NCBI RefSeq assembly: GCF_003515685.1
Contig: NZ_QWEG01000009.1
Span: 62,001 to 126,000 of the forward strand
Source of the DNA: Neobacillus notoginsengisoli
GTDB taxonomy: Bacteria > Bacillota > Bacilli > Bacillales > Cytobacillaceae
Length of the DNA stretch: 64,000 bases
Direction of reading: 5' to 3'
Shown: in pieces, positions 15,537-24,051 of the stretch
Layout: the number at the start of each line of letters is the position of its first letter
Numbering within the stretch: position 1 is the first letter of the stretch
Program-made: the position numbers and the translations under genes
The notes under the pieces: generated by a model
Told to the model about the DNA's origin: nothing
The model's database searches: none
The model's input: the letters and a program-made list of their open reading frames with translations, nothing else

Positions 15537-16079
15537 ATGTATTTGGCAAGGAAATATGATTTGGATTGGCAGCGGGTGCTCGCGACGTTTGCAGTATTTT
15601 TGTATCATATATTAATGTTTTTTAATCCTTGGCCCTGGCATGTAAAAAATAGCGAAACCGATTCACAAATGATCGTCGTAAGTTCATTGCCGATCGGAAT
15701 TTGGATTATGCCTCTATTTTTTATCATTTCGGGCATGACTGCTTCAATCTCACTTCAGAAGAGAACAAAAAAACATTATGTAAGGGAACGGTTGTCCAGG
15801 CTGGGGATTCCGCTTCTCTTTGGAGTTATCATTCTCACTCCTCCCCAGGTGTATTTGGAGTGGATCAGCCACGGGCAGTTTACCGGCAGTTTTTTGGAGT
15901 TTTTAGAGGGTTATTTAAATGGCCCTTATCTTGAAATTGGCGGTAAAGGGAATTTTGCTTTTTTTGGACTGCATTTATGGTATTTATTTGTTTTGCTGCT
16001 GTTAAGTTTTCTTAAATGGGACAATCGCCTAAAACTTTACAGTAACCCCCGATTATGGTATTCTTTATGCAGCCGTTAA
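15537..16079 (+). pseudogene. Acyltransferase-3 family protein, truncated
   Basis: 180 residues that match only the N-terminal half of membrane acyltransferases (OafA/YrhL type, normally about 350-400 residues). It opens with the conserved LDWQRVLATFAVFLYHILMFF, where an Arg and a His take part in acyl transfer, followed by FFIISGMTASISL and ERLSRLGIPLLFGVII. It ends at a stop after helix five (LWYLFVLLLLSF) with a short unrelated-looking tail. The rest is not found in any frame before the cold-shock gene, so a deletion is more likely than a simple frameshift. Confidence 0.65.
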
Positions 16080-16195
16080 TGAGTTAGTTTAAAAAGCTTC
16101 TAACATCCGTTAAAGCTTTATGCTGAACTAGCTTTATCAATCGTAATGGCTAATTTACACAAGGCTAAGAATGCCAATAGGAGGATTTGTTTTAC

Positions 16196-16396
16196 ATGAC
16201 AAACGGTAAAGTAAAATGGTTTAACGCAGAAAAAGGCTTTGGTTTCATCGAAACAGAGGACGGAAACGATGTATTTGTCCATTTCTCTGCCATTCAATCC
16301 GAAGGCTTCAAATCTCTTGAAGAAGGCGAAGAAGTAACTTTCGAAATCGTGGAGGGTGCACGCGGTCCTCAGGCAGCGAACGTAACAAAACAATAA
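16196..16396 (+). CDS. Cold-shock protein (CspB/CspD family)
   Basis: A 66-residue OB-fold RNA chaperone. RNP1 is KGFGFIE and RNP2 is VFVHF, both intact, and the sequence ends [11 protein letters not shown]. The ATG at 16196 follows GGAGG by 11 bases. About 115 bases of leader lie between the truncated acyltransferase and the start, enough for a cold-responsive 5' leader, though I see no clear cold-box. CspB and CspD cannot be separated by sequence alone. Confidence 0.95.
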   Translation: MTNGKVKWFNAEKGFGFIETEDGNDVFVHFSAIQSEGFKSLEEGEEVTFEIVEGARGPQAANVTKQ

Positions 16397-16414
16397 TAGC
16401 CGACCAATATGGAA

Positions 16415-16443
16415 CAGCCAGGCACACGCCTGGCTGTTTTTTT
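16415..16443 (+). terminator. Terminator of the cold-shock gene
   Basis: CAGCCAGGC (16415-16423) pairs perfectly with GCCTGGCTG (16428-16436), followed by seven T. Confidence 0.9.
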
Positions 16444-16636
16444 ATTTTTGAAGAACTTACCTAAGATTGGGACCCTATTTGCCAACACGGATTATGACTA
16501 TCCCTTGCTGAGTAAAAATCTTAATGGAACGGAAAAAGTTAACGGAATATTCATATCTTTATAGTGGATTGGATGAAGGGTTGATTAAAATAAGCTTATA
16601 CGTTGATTTTAACAACATATGGAAAGGAGTGGCGGA

Positions 16637-17545
16637 ATGCTGCTAAAAGCCCGATCCGAATCAAACGAATTAATGGGGATGCGCAATTTGAATGTGCGTA
16701 TGGAGTTGTCCGAAAGTGATAAATATTATCTGTCCATTTTGGAAAGTGGCTTTGAGGGTGAGGTTGTTTTTGATAAGCTTGCGGCTAACCTGAAAGAAGA
16801 GAGGTACATCCTGAATGACGTGTTCCTCGAAGCGAATAATTCCCATACCCAGATTGACTCGATCATTATTTCTGAGGGAGTGATTTACCAGCTCGATATA
16901 AAAAATTATAAAGGAGAATACTACTGGGAAGATGGAAAATTGTATTCTAAGGCAACCGGAATGATCTGTAAAAACCCAGTCGAGCAATTAAACAGGAGTT
17001 CCGTTCTCTTCAATCAATTCCTCAGAAAGCACAAGTTAGTTCACCTCGTTGAACCCTACGTTATCTTCATCAATCCCGATTTCACCTTATATCAAGCCCC
17101 AATGGACCTACCGATTATCCTGCCAACCAAACTGGACCAGTTTATTGAGCGATTGAATAATACACCATCTAGATTAGACAACCGCCATAAGGAACTGGCT
17201 CAAATCCTATTAACCTCCGATCAGGAGCGCAGTCGTTTTACGAAACTCCCTGAGCATCATTATGAACAGATGAAAAAAGGTGTTTTCTGCAAAAAATGCG
17301 GAGAAATCCTGACTGAACGAAAAAATCACCATTTTATTTGCCGAAGTTGTGACCATCAGGAAAAGGTTGAGTCAGCGATTTTAAGGAGTGCGGAGGAGTA
17401 TAAACTCCTTTTTCCAGAAAGAAAGATGACAAACCAGAACATCAGGGAATGGTGTCAGACTGATTTAAACAGGCGGACTATCTCAAGGATTTTGATGAAA
17501 AAGTTTCGGGTGATAGGAAGCAAAAAATATACTTATTACGAGTGA
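16637..17545 (+). CDS. NERD-domain protein with C-terminal zinc ribbon
   Basis: A 302-residue protein. Residues about 30-150 form a nuclease-related (NERD) domain: FEGEVVFDKLAANL, NDVFLEANNSHTQIDSIIISEGVIYQLDIKNYKGEYYW, with the D...D-x-K pattern of the restriction-endonuclease-like fold (QIDS and LDIKNYKG). After it come CKKCGE and CRSCDH, a zinc ribbon near residues 217-245, then a charged helical tail. The family is thought to process DNA or RNA but its substrate is unknown. ATG 16637 follows GGAG; the ATG at 16619 would precede the site. It directly precedes a 12-unit palindromic repeat array. Confidence 0.82.
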   Translation: MLLKARSESNELMGMRNLNVRMELSESDKYYLSILESGFEGEVVFDKLAANLKEERYILNDVFLEANNSHTQIDSIIISEGVIYQLDIKNYKGEYYWEDGKLYSKATGMICKNPVEQLNRSSVLFNQFLRKHKLVHLVEPYVIFINPDFTLYQAPMDLPIILPTKLDQFIERLNNTPSRLDNRHKELAQILLTSDQERSRFTKLPEHHYEQMKKGVFCKKCGEILTERKNHHFICRSCDHQEKVESAILRSAEEYKLLFPERKMTNQNIREWCQTDLNRRTISRILMKKFRVIGSKKYTYYE

Positions 17546-17622
17546 TTTTTACCCAATTTAGTTACTAATTTGGCAATTCGTCAAAAGGAAATTTGCTCGA
17601 ATCGCAGATGGGCAGAAGGCAT

Positions 17623-18219
17623 GTTATGCAAGGAGTTTTTACGAGACACAAATTTGGTCCATAGCTTTATTGTAGTCGCATAGAGGCTTTCTATGCGACA
17701 GGATTTCGCTCCAGAATGGTAGTGAAGTCGCATAGGGGGTTTTTATGCGACATGATTTGGCTCTAGAACGGTATTGAAGTCGCATAGGGGGGTTTTATGC
17801 GACACAAACTTGGTCGAGGGCTTTATTGAAGTCGCATAAGGGGGTTCTATGCGACATGATTTCGCTTCAGAACGGTAGTGAAGTCGCATGGGGGGTTTTT
17901 ATGCGACACAAACTTGGTCGAGGGTTGTATTGAAGTCGCATAAGGGGGTTCTATGCGACATGATTTCGCTCCAGAACGGTAGTGAAGTCGCATAGGGGGT
18001 TTTTATGCGACACAAACTTGGTCGAGGGTTGTATTGAAGTCGCATAAGGGGGTATTATGCGACATGATTTCGCTCCAGAGTGGTATTACTGTCGCATAAG
18101 GGATTGTTATGCGACATGAATTTAGTCCAAAGCTGTTTTGCAGTCGCAAAGAGGTCTTCAATGCGACAGGAAATCGTTTCAATGCGGCCTTGCAGTCGAA
18201 TAAAGCATAACAAGTAACC
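17623..18219. repeat. Tandem array A: 12 palindromic units with a 52-bp period
   Basis: Ten clear units start at 17675, 17727, 17779, 17831, 17883, 17935, 17987, 18039, 18091 and 18143, each exactly 52 bases apart. Degenerate units sit at 17623 and 18195, also in register. Each unit is 25 bases, GTCGCATA-N9-TATGCGAC, able to form an eight-pair hairpin. The 27-base spacers alternate between two types (one with ACTTGGTCGAGG, one with ATTTCGCTCCAG), giving a 104-bp higher-order repeat. No gene is visible inside. The region from 18220 to 18455 holds only the sbcD promoter area. Confidence 0.95.
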
Positions 18220-18412
18220 GGCAGCAACAATATATCCGAGGAAAGCCTAAGTTTTAACCAGTTTCATAGAACTCTTTTGCCAGTAGAAAAAATGTTGGAA
18301 TCCTGTGTTACAATATGGGGTAACTGCTATTCTTAACTCGAACGAAATAGAATTTTCCAGCAAAAAATAGTTTTCATAAATTTGTTTCAATCCGCACCTA
18401 GCCGGATTATCT

Positions 18413-18418
18413 TATAAT
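18413..18418 (+). promoter_or_regulatory. Probable -10 box of the sbcDC promoter
   Basis: A perfect TATAAT lies 37 bases upstream of the GTG start of sbcD; no good -35 is seen. It overlaps an in-frame ATG at 18417, which argues against that ATG as the start. Confidence 0.4.
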
Positions 18419-18455
18419 GAAAGCAGTGAAATACGCTGAAAGAGGTGGAGTGAAA

Positions 18456-19604
18456 GTGAAATTTATCCATACGGCTGACTGGCATCTTGGAAAACTGGTG
18501 CACGGGGTATACAAGACTCCCTATCAACGGGAGGTACTGGAGCAATTTGTGGATTTGATTAAAGAAGAAAAGCCTGATGCGGTCGTTATTGCGGGTGATT
18601 TATATGATCGGTCAGTACCTCCTATCGATGCGGTCAACCTGCTTGATGACATCCTTTTCAAAATAAATGTAGAATGTAAAACGCCGATTATCTCGATTGC
18701 TGGAAACCATGACAGCGCCGACCGCCTTTCTTTCGGCAGTTCTTGGTACAAGCACAGCCAATTCTACTTATCTGGGAAGCTTACAGACAGCTTTAAACCA
18801 GTACATATTAATGGTGTGAATTTTTACTTAATCCCTTATGCCGAGCCGGGGGTTGTAAGAGAGATACTTGAGACCGACAAAATTCAAACCCATCATGACG
18901 CAATGAAGGCCATCATCGGTAAAATTGAGGAAGAATTAAACCCGAATGAACCGAACGTATTTGTTGGGCATGCGTTTGTCACAGGCGGGGAAACGTGTGA
19001 TTCGGAACGGCTTCTTTCTGTTGGCGCGTCCGGTTCGGTAGGGGCAGAACTGTTCGCTCCGTTTTCCTATACCGCCCTCGGCCATCTCCACAGCCCAGAG
19101 GCAATCCGCCACGATACGATTAAATATTCTGGGTCACTATTAAAATATTCTTTTTCAGAAGCAAAACATAAAAAGTCCGTTTCGATTATTGAAATGGATA
19201 GCAACGGAAGATTTACCCATCGCTCAAGGTCGCTTTTGCCAGCCAAAGATATGAGGGAGCTTTCAGGTTATCTGGAGGAGCTGCTAGACCCTGCTTATTA
19301 TGAAAAACAGAAATGCGATGATTTTCTTAAAATCACCCTTCTTGATGAAGGGGCGATCATTGACCCAATGGGGAAGCTTCGCCAGGTATATCCGGATGTT
19401 CTTCATCTTGAAAAGAAAATTGACATGGTGGACCAAAAATCAAAGCAGTCATTCTCAATTGGTGACAGGCGGGAAAGAAAATCAGAACTGGACCTCTTTG
19501 AGCAGTTCTACAAGGAAATGACGACACTCGAGTTTTCAGATGAAAAAAAATCGGTGATGGCGAGTGTGATTGAAACAGCGGTTAAGGAGGAAATGCCGGT
19601 ATGA
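18456..19604 (+). CDS. sbcD: Nuclease SbcCD subunit D
   Basis: The 382-residue Mre11-like nuclease subunit of SbcCD, which cuts hairpins and DNA ends. Metal-binding motifs are in order: HTADWHLGK, AGDLYDRS, AGNHDSADRL, FVGHAFVTGG, and ALGHLHSPE. The start is GTG 18456, eight bases after GAGGTG; an upstream ATG at 18417 overlaps the -10 box. It is coupled to sbcC by a four-base overlap. The gene lies directly beside a long array of perfect hairpins, the kind of structure SbcCD attacks, which may be coincidence. Confidence 0.93.
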   Translation: MKFIHTADWHLGKLVHGVYKTPYQREVLEQFVDLIKEEKPDAVVIAGDLYDRSVPPIDAVNLLDDILFKINVECKTPIISIAGNHDSADRLSFGSSWYKHSQFYLSGKLTDSFKPVHINGVNFYLIPYAEPGVVREILETDKIQTHHDAMKAIIGKIEEELNPNEPNVFVGHAFVTGGETCDSERLLSVGASGSVGAELFAPFSYTALGHLHSPEAIRHDTIKYSGSLLKYSFSEAKHKKSVSIIEMDSNGRFTHRSRSLLPAKDMRELSGYLEELLDPAYYEKQKCDDFLKITLLDEGAIIDPMGKLRQVYPDVLHLEKKIDMVDQKSKQSFSIGDRRERKSELDLFEQFYKEMTTLEFSDEKKSVMASVIETAVKEEMPV

Positions 19605-22600
19605 GGCCGATCAAATTGACAATGCAGGCGTTTGGTCCGTATGCGGGCAGGGACACGATCAATTTTTCCCAGCTAGGCAATCGAACAATGTTTGTAATTT
19701 CAGGAAAGACTGGTTCCGGCAAAACAACGATTTTTGATGCGATCAGTTATGCCATTTATGGAAAAGCGAGCGGAGAAGACAGGACTGGGACAGATTTAAG
19801 GAGCCAATTTGCAGATAGCAATGTCCTGACCGAAGTCTCACTCGATTTCTCGCTCCGGGGCAAAAAATATACAATCATCCGCACTCCTCAACAGGAAAGG
19901 AAAAAGGAGCGGGGAGATGGAACTCGCGTCTTGCCGGCCACAGCACTCCTTTATACGGTTGGCGAGGACGGGGAATCCAAGCTAATTGCGTCCAAAATTA
20001 CCGAAGTAGATGAGAAAATCAAGGAAATCATGCTGATTGACAGCAACCAATTCAGGCAAATTCTGATGATCCCACAAGGGGAATTCCGCAAACTCCTTAC
20101 CTCGGACAGTAAGGAAAAGGAAGTCATCCTCCAGCGGCTTTTTCACACCCAGCTTTATAAGCTTGTCGAAGAAAAGCTTCGCAACGAATCCCAGGAGCTG
20201 AAGAAACGGGTAGAGGACCGTATTGGGATGAGAAATGATGCCCTGAAAAGAATCCAGGCAGAGTTCAATGAAGAACTAATCGTATTTGTTGAAGCAGGCA
20301 GTACGAATGACGCCTTGATTCTGCCGCTTCTTACTGAGGAAATTCAGGCAATGGCTGCCGGAATTGATCGTTTGTCAGTGAAAATTGCCGAAAAACGCAG
20401 TGAGCAGGATAAATTGAAGCAGGAATACTTTGCCGCGGAAACGATCCTCAAGCAAATAAAGGATAAAGAAGAGCTTGAAGCAAAGAAACGAGACCTCGTT
20501 AACGCGAAGGAGCTATTTCTTGCAAAAGAAAAGCAGATTCACCTTGCCAGAAGGGCTGCCCTTTTGGCGTCCCAAGAAGAGCTTTGCCACAGGCTGAAGA
20601 AAGAGGTAGATTCAGCGAAGAACACAGCGGACCGACTTCAGGAAAGCGTAACCCGGCTCACCGAGCTGAAAACGATAAAGGAAAAAGCAGTTGAACTCGA
20701 AAAAACCAAGGAACCCGAGCGGCAGAAAGCCCTCGATCTTTTAAACAAGCTCTTGAACATGAAGGAAGATGTTTATTCCTTTGCGGAGGTCCAGAAAAAC
20801 CTATACCAAGCTGAAGCTTCCTTAACTAAAATGAAGGAAAAGACCGTTCATCTCGAGGCGAAATTGGATCAAGCAGGGCAAACGGAAAAGAATCTTCTTT
20901 TGCAAAAAGTAGAAATTGACCAGGCGAAAATCGATAAGGTTGGTAATGAACGAAGCCTTGAGATTGTCGAAAATACCATTGGGAAGCTTACAAGACTCGA
21001 AACGCTAATGGACCGTTCCGAAAAAGCCAATGTGCAAAATGAACAAAAGGAAGCGTTTTTTAGAAAAGCAGAAGTTGCCCTAGCTGCTGCGAAAAATGAA
21101 GTTGACGTGCTTGAGGAAAAGTGGCTAAAAGGGCAGGCTTCCATCCTTGCCGGAAAATTGAACCTGGGGGACCCTTGTCCTGTCTGCGGTTCGGAACATC
21201 ATCCGGCACCCGCCCACAATCACAGCGAAGAAGTGCCTGATGAGAACTTGCTAAAGCTTGCCAAGCAGCAGGCCGCCAAGGCGGAACAGGAAAAAGGAAA
21301 AGCCGAATCCGCTTACCTGGAAAGCAAATCCCTCAAAGAAAGATACTCGGAGGATGTGCAAACAGCCCTAGGAGAGCTTACAGACATGCATCCTTCCTTC
21401 GCAGAGTTAGGGCTAGAGAAGTTCTCAGCAAAACTTACGGCTGAAAAAGACCATGTTCTTGCCGCAAAAGCTGGGATTGAAAGAAAACTAGCCCATGCAG
21501 AATCCGTTGAAAAACAATTTAACGAGCTGGAATTAAACAAGCTCGCCATTCAAAAGGATGTGCAGGAATGCCGCGCTTCCGCGGAGGATTTGGCCATAAA
21601 GGCGGCGGAATTTAAAACCCAGCTGACTAGAATGGCGGCAATGGTTCCTGAAAGTCTCCGCTCCGTCCCTGTCTACGAAAAAGCGTTACAGGAAGCGATG
21701 GACCGAAAGGAAAAGCTGGACAGAGAATACGAAACTTCTCAAAAATCTTTCCAGGAGGCAGGAGAAAAATTGACTGCCGAATCAGCCCGGCTGAAAGACG
21801 CCCTAGAGAATTTTGTTAGAAAAGAGCAGGAACTCTCTGCCGAGAGGGAGAGCTTCCGGGCCCAAATGCACACACAGGGCTTTGACAGTTATTCGGCATA
21901 TGAAAACGCAAGACTGACAGAACGTGAGATTGAAAAGCTCGAGCGGGAAGTCAGGGAATATAACGAGGAACTGCGGGTTTGCTCTGAACGGCTAGCGGAA
22001 CTTTCCGGGATACTAGAAGGAAAGGCTCGTCCGGATCTCGATGGCCTATCCAAGGCGCTCGGAGCCATTGATGCTGAAATTGACCTGCTCCAAAAAGAGA
22101 GTAGGGACCTTTATTTAAAGAAAAGCCAGAATCAAGATGTCAAACAGCGTGTCGAAGCGTTGAACAAGGAAATGAAAAGCCTGGAGGAGCGCTATCAAAT
22201 CGTCGGCCACTTGTCTGATATAGCAAGGGGGCAGAACACATACCGTCTCACGTTTGAAAGATATGTACTCGCTGCTTTCCTTGACGATATTTTGCGGGAG
22301 GCGAACCGCAGGCTTTCAAAAATGACCTCGGGCCGTTTCCAGCTGCGCAGGAAAACAGACAGGTCAAAAGGGAATGTCCAGAGCGGCCTTGAACTGCTAG
22401 TTTTCGACCAATACACGGCCCAGGAGCGGCATGTAAAAACATTATCAGGCGGCGAAAGCTTCAAAGCGGCGCTGTCACTGGCACTAGGCCTGGCTGATGT
22501 CGTCCAGGCAAATGCAGGCGGGGTTTCCCTTGAAACGATGTTTATCGATGAAGGCTTCGGAACACTTGATCCGGAATCCCTTGAGCAGGCGATTGATGCG

Positions 22601-22738
22601 TTGATCGACATTCAATCCACCGGCCGGTTAGTGGGAATTATCTCGCACGTTCCCGAACTGAAGGAACGGATTGATGCCCGGTTGGAAGTTACCTCGACCC
22701 AGGCTGGAAGCAAGGCCGAATTTGTCGTCGGAGTTTAA
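19601..22738 (+). CDS. sbcC: Nuclease SbcCD subunit C (Rad50-like ATPase)
   Basis: A 1045-residue SMC-like ATPase. Walker A is GKTGSGKTT at residues 35-43; long coiled coils occupy about 180-900; the zinc hook is CPVC at 526-529; the ABC signature LSGGESFKAALSLALG is near 948 and Walker B MFIDEGFG near 980. It tethers DNA ends and powers the SbcD nuclease. ATGA overlap with sbcD. A strong terminator follows. Confidence 0.95.
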   Translation: MRPIKLTMQAFGPYAGRDTINFSQLGNRTMFVISGKTGSGKTTIFDAISYAIYGKASGEDRTGTDLRSQFADSNVLTEVSLDFSLRGKKYTIIRTPQQERKKERGDGTRVLPATALLYTVGEDGESKLIASKITEVDEKIKEIMLIDSNQFRQILMIPQGEFRKLLTSDSKEKEVILQRLFHTQLYKLVEEKLRNESQELKKRVEDRIGMRNDALKRIQAEFNEELIVFVEAGSTNDALILPLLTEEIQAMAAGIDRLSVKIAEKRSEQDKLKQEYFAAETILKQIKDKEELEAKKRDLVNAKELFLAKEKQIHLARRAALLASQEELCHRLKKEVDSAKNTADRLQESVTRLTELKTIKEKAVELEKTKEPERQKALDLLNKLLNMKEDVYSFAEVQKNLYQAEASLTKMKEKTVHLEAKLDQAGQTEKNLLLQKVEIDQAKIDKVGNERSLEIVENTIGKLTRLETLMDRSEKANVQNEQKEAFFRKAEVALAAAKNEVDVLEEKWLKGQASILAGKLNLGDPCPVCGSEHHPAPAHNHSEEVPDENLLKLAKQQAAKAEQEKGKAESAYLESKSLKERYSEDVQTALGELTDMHPSFAELGLEKFSAKLTAEKDHVLAAKAGIERKLAHAESVEKQFNELELNKLAIQKDVQECRASAEDLAIKAAEFKTQLTRMAAMVPESLRSVPVYEKALQEAMDRKEKLDREYETSQKSFQEAGEKLTAESARLKDALENFVRKEQELSAERESFRAQMHTQGFDSYSAYENARLTEREIEKLEREVREYNEELRVCSERLAELSGILEGKARPDLDGLSKALGAIDAEIDLLQKESRDLYLKKSQNQDVKQRVEALNKEMKSLEERYQIVGHLSDIARGQNTYRLTFERYVLAAFLDDILREANRRLSKMTSGRFQLRRKTDRSKGNVQSGLELLVFDQYTAQERHVKTLSGGESFKAALSLALGLADVVQANAGGVSLETMFIDEGFGTLDPESLEQAIDALIDIQSTGRLVGIISHVPELKERIDARLEVTSTQAGSKAEFVVGV

Positions 22739-22772
22739 AACAAGAAGAAATTTTCAACATGACACGAGAATT

Positions 22773-22804
22773 AAAACCCCACCGGCTTATCGGTGGGGTT
22801 TTTA
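22773..22804. terminator. Bidirectional terminator between sbcC and the GNAT gene
   Basis: AAAACCCCACCG (22773-22784) pairs with CGGTGGGGTTTT (22791-22802) around a six-base loop, with T-runs on both strands. It abuts the GNAT stop codon. Confidence 0.9.
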
Positions 22805-23293
22805 TCAGGAAGATACCTCGACTGTTGTGAATTCCTGGATTGTACGACCGTGATCATCTGTATGTTCGGTATAATCTCCGCCAGTATATGAACGGATGGT
22901 CTTTCTCCAAAAAGCTTTTGCCGGTTCATTTGCCTGGATTTGTGTGATCCGCCACTTTCCTTGGAACATGGCAAAAAGCTGCTGGGCGGCTATTTTGCCA
23001 TAACCATGACCAGTATATTTCCGGATAATATGGAATTCTTCAATTGAATTTGAAGATTGGCCTAAACCGGCTGTCACAAGGGCAAAACCAATCAGTTCAT
23101 CTTCAAGCTGGATGAAAAAAGGATGATGATGTTCATCGGCCCAATATTCATCAAGTTGAAACCTTTTATAAGTGCCGTCCGTTTCAAGGCGTATTTCCGG
23201 TTTGAACACAGAGAAATCATAAAAATAAAACTGCATTAAATGATGGAGTGTTTCCTCTTGGTTTTTATCAACTTTAATTAACGTCAGCACCAA
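22805..23293 (-). CDS. GNAT family N-acetyltransferase
   Basis: A 162-residue acetyl-CoA-dependent acetyltransferase of unknown substrate. The fold is seen from FFIQLEDELIGFALVT (beta 4), EEFHIIRKYTGHGYGKIAAQQLF (the acetyl-CoA-binding R/Q-x-x-G-x-G/A loop, here KYTGHGYG) and the late ITQIQANEPAKAFWRKTIR segment. The start is TTG at 23293 after GAGGGGG; a GTG directly after it is also possible. Monocistronic. Confidence 0.85.
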   Translation of the reverse strand: MVLTLIKVDKNQEETLHHLMQFYFYDFSVFKPEIRLETDGTYKRFQLDEYWADEHHHPFFIQLEDELIGFALVTAGLGQSSNSIEEFHIIRKYTGHGYGKIAAQQLFAMFQGKWRITQIQANEPAKAFWRKTIRSYTGGDYTEHTDDHGRTIQEFTTVEVSS

Positions 23294-23404
23294 CTATTCC
23301 CCCTCGCAAATATATAAACTACCTATTCGACAGCTCTATATCATTTCCTGCAAATGAATAGGCTTGGTTTGAAGTTCGGAAAATGTGGCTAAGTATAGAG
23401 TGAA

Positions 23405-23495
23405 TCTTCCATCAGTAGGGTGCCTTTCCTTACTGATGGTTAGCCGGGCACAGCGGCAAGTTTCACTGTAATTCACTAATCGGACCTTTAGGTGG
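23405..23495 (+). other. Structured intergenic element, possible cis-RNA or dispersed repeat
   Basis: CCATCAGTA (23409-23417) pairs with TACTGATGG (23431-23439) around GGGTGCCTTTCCT. It is followed by GCC-GGGCACAGC-GGC, a second small hairpin, and then by ATCGGACCTTTAGG. I have an impression of similar sequences in other Bacillaceae intergenic regions but cannot verify it. It ends about 60 bases before the start of the next gene. Confidence 0.4.
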
Positions 23496-23551
23496 GATAA
23501 AGAAAACCATGAGTCACATTTAGCTTCTTAATGATGAGAGGAGATTTTCGT

Positions 23552-23863
23552 ATGAAAATCGTATATGGATTAATGACAAACACGGGAAACGGCAACGAAT
23601 TTTTGTATGATCTAGGCGTCTGGGAGACCGAGGAGTCTGCAAATGATTACCTTGTCAATAAGCTTCCGCATTCCACAGGAATTTGGGTTGAACAAATTGA
23701 AATTAATGATCCATCGCCCGAAGATCTTATGCCGCTAACGGAGAAAATGTTAGAATGCAGCCAGTGCGGGGTTAGCTATAGTCCCGAGGATATTCACATA
23801 ATTGATGGAGTTGACGTCTGCTTAGATTGTGAACCGGCATTTAAGCAAAACAAGATTGGATAA
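23552..23863 (+). CDS. Small protein with a C-terminal zinc-ribbon-like motif, unknown
   Basis: 103 residues. After an alpha/beta-looking N-terminal part (MKIVYGLMTNTGNGNEFLYDLGVWETEE) come CSQCG and CLDC about 27 residues apart, a likely zinc-binding knuckle. The ATG at 23552 follows GAGAGGAG; an earlier in-frame ATG lacks a site. No family is recognised. Monocistronic with its own terminator. Confidence 0.6.
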   Translation: MKIVYGLMTNTGNGNEFLYDLGVWETEESANDYLVNKLPHSTGIWVEQIEINDPSPEDLMPLTEKMLECSQCGVSYSPEDIHIIDGVDVCLDCEPAFKQNKIG

Positions 23864-23878
23864 TTGAATAAAAGAAAT

Positions 23879-23912
23879 AAACCGTATTTGGATTACCCGA
23901 ATACGGTTTTTT
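23879..23912 (+). terminator. Terminator of the zinc-ribbon protein gene
   Basis: AACCGTATTTGG pairs with CCCGAATACGGTT (one mismatch), followed by a T-run. Confidence 0.85.
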
Positions 23913-24051
23913 GTTATTGATAAAAAAGGAATAAAGAGAGAATTTATAAAGTATACATAATTTTTAGAAAAGTCCTTTACTTTATATTCCCTATCATATA
24001 TATTAGTAAACAATATCCAGATGAGGAAAAAGAATGAATAGGGGGGAGCAA

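Noticed and set aside
17623-18219. CRISPR array
   Set aside because: The regular repeats look like one at first, but the spacers are two alternating conserved sequences rather than unique ones, the repeat is a full palindrome, and there are no cas genes.
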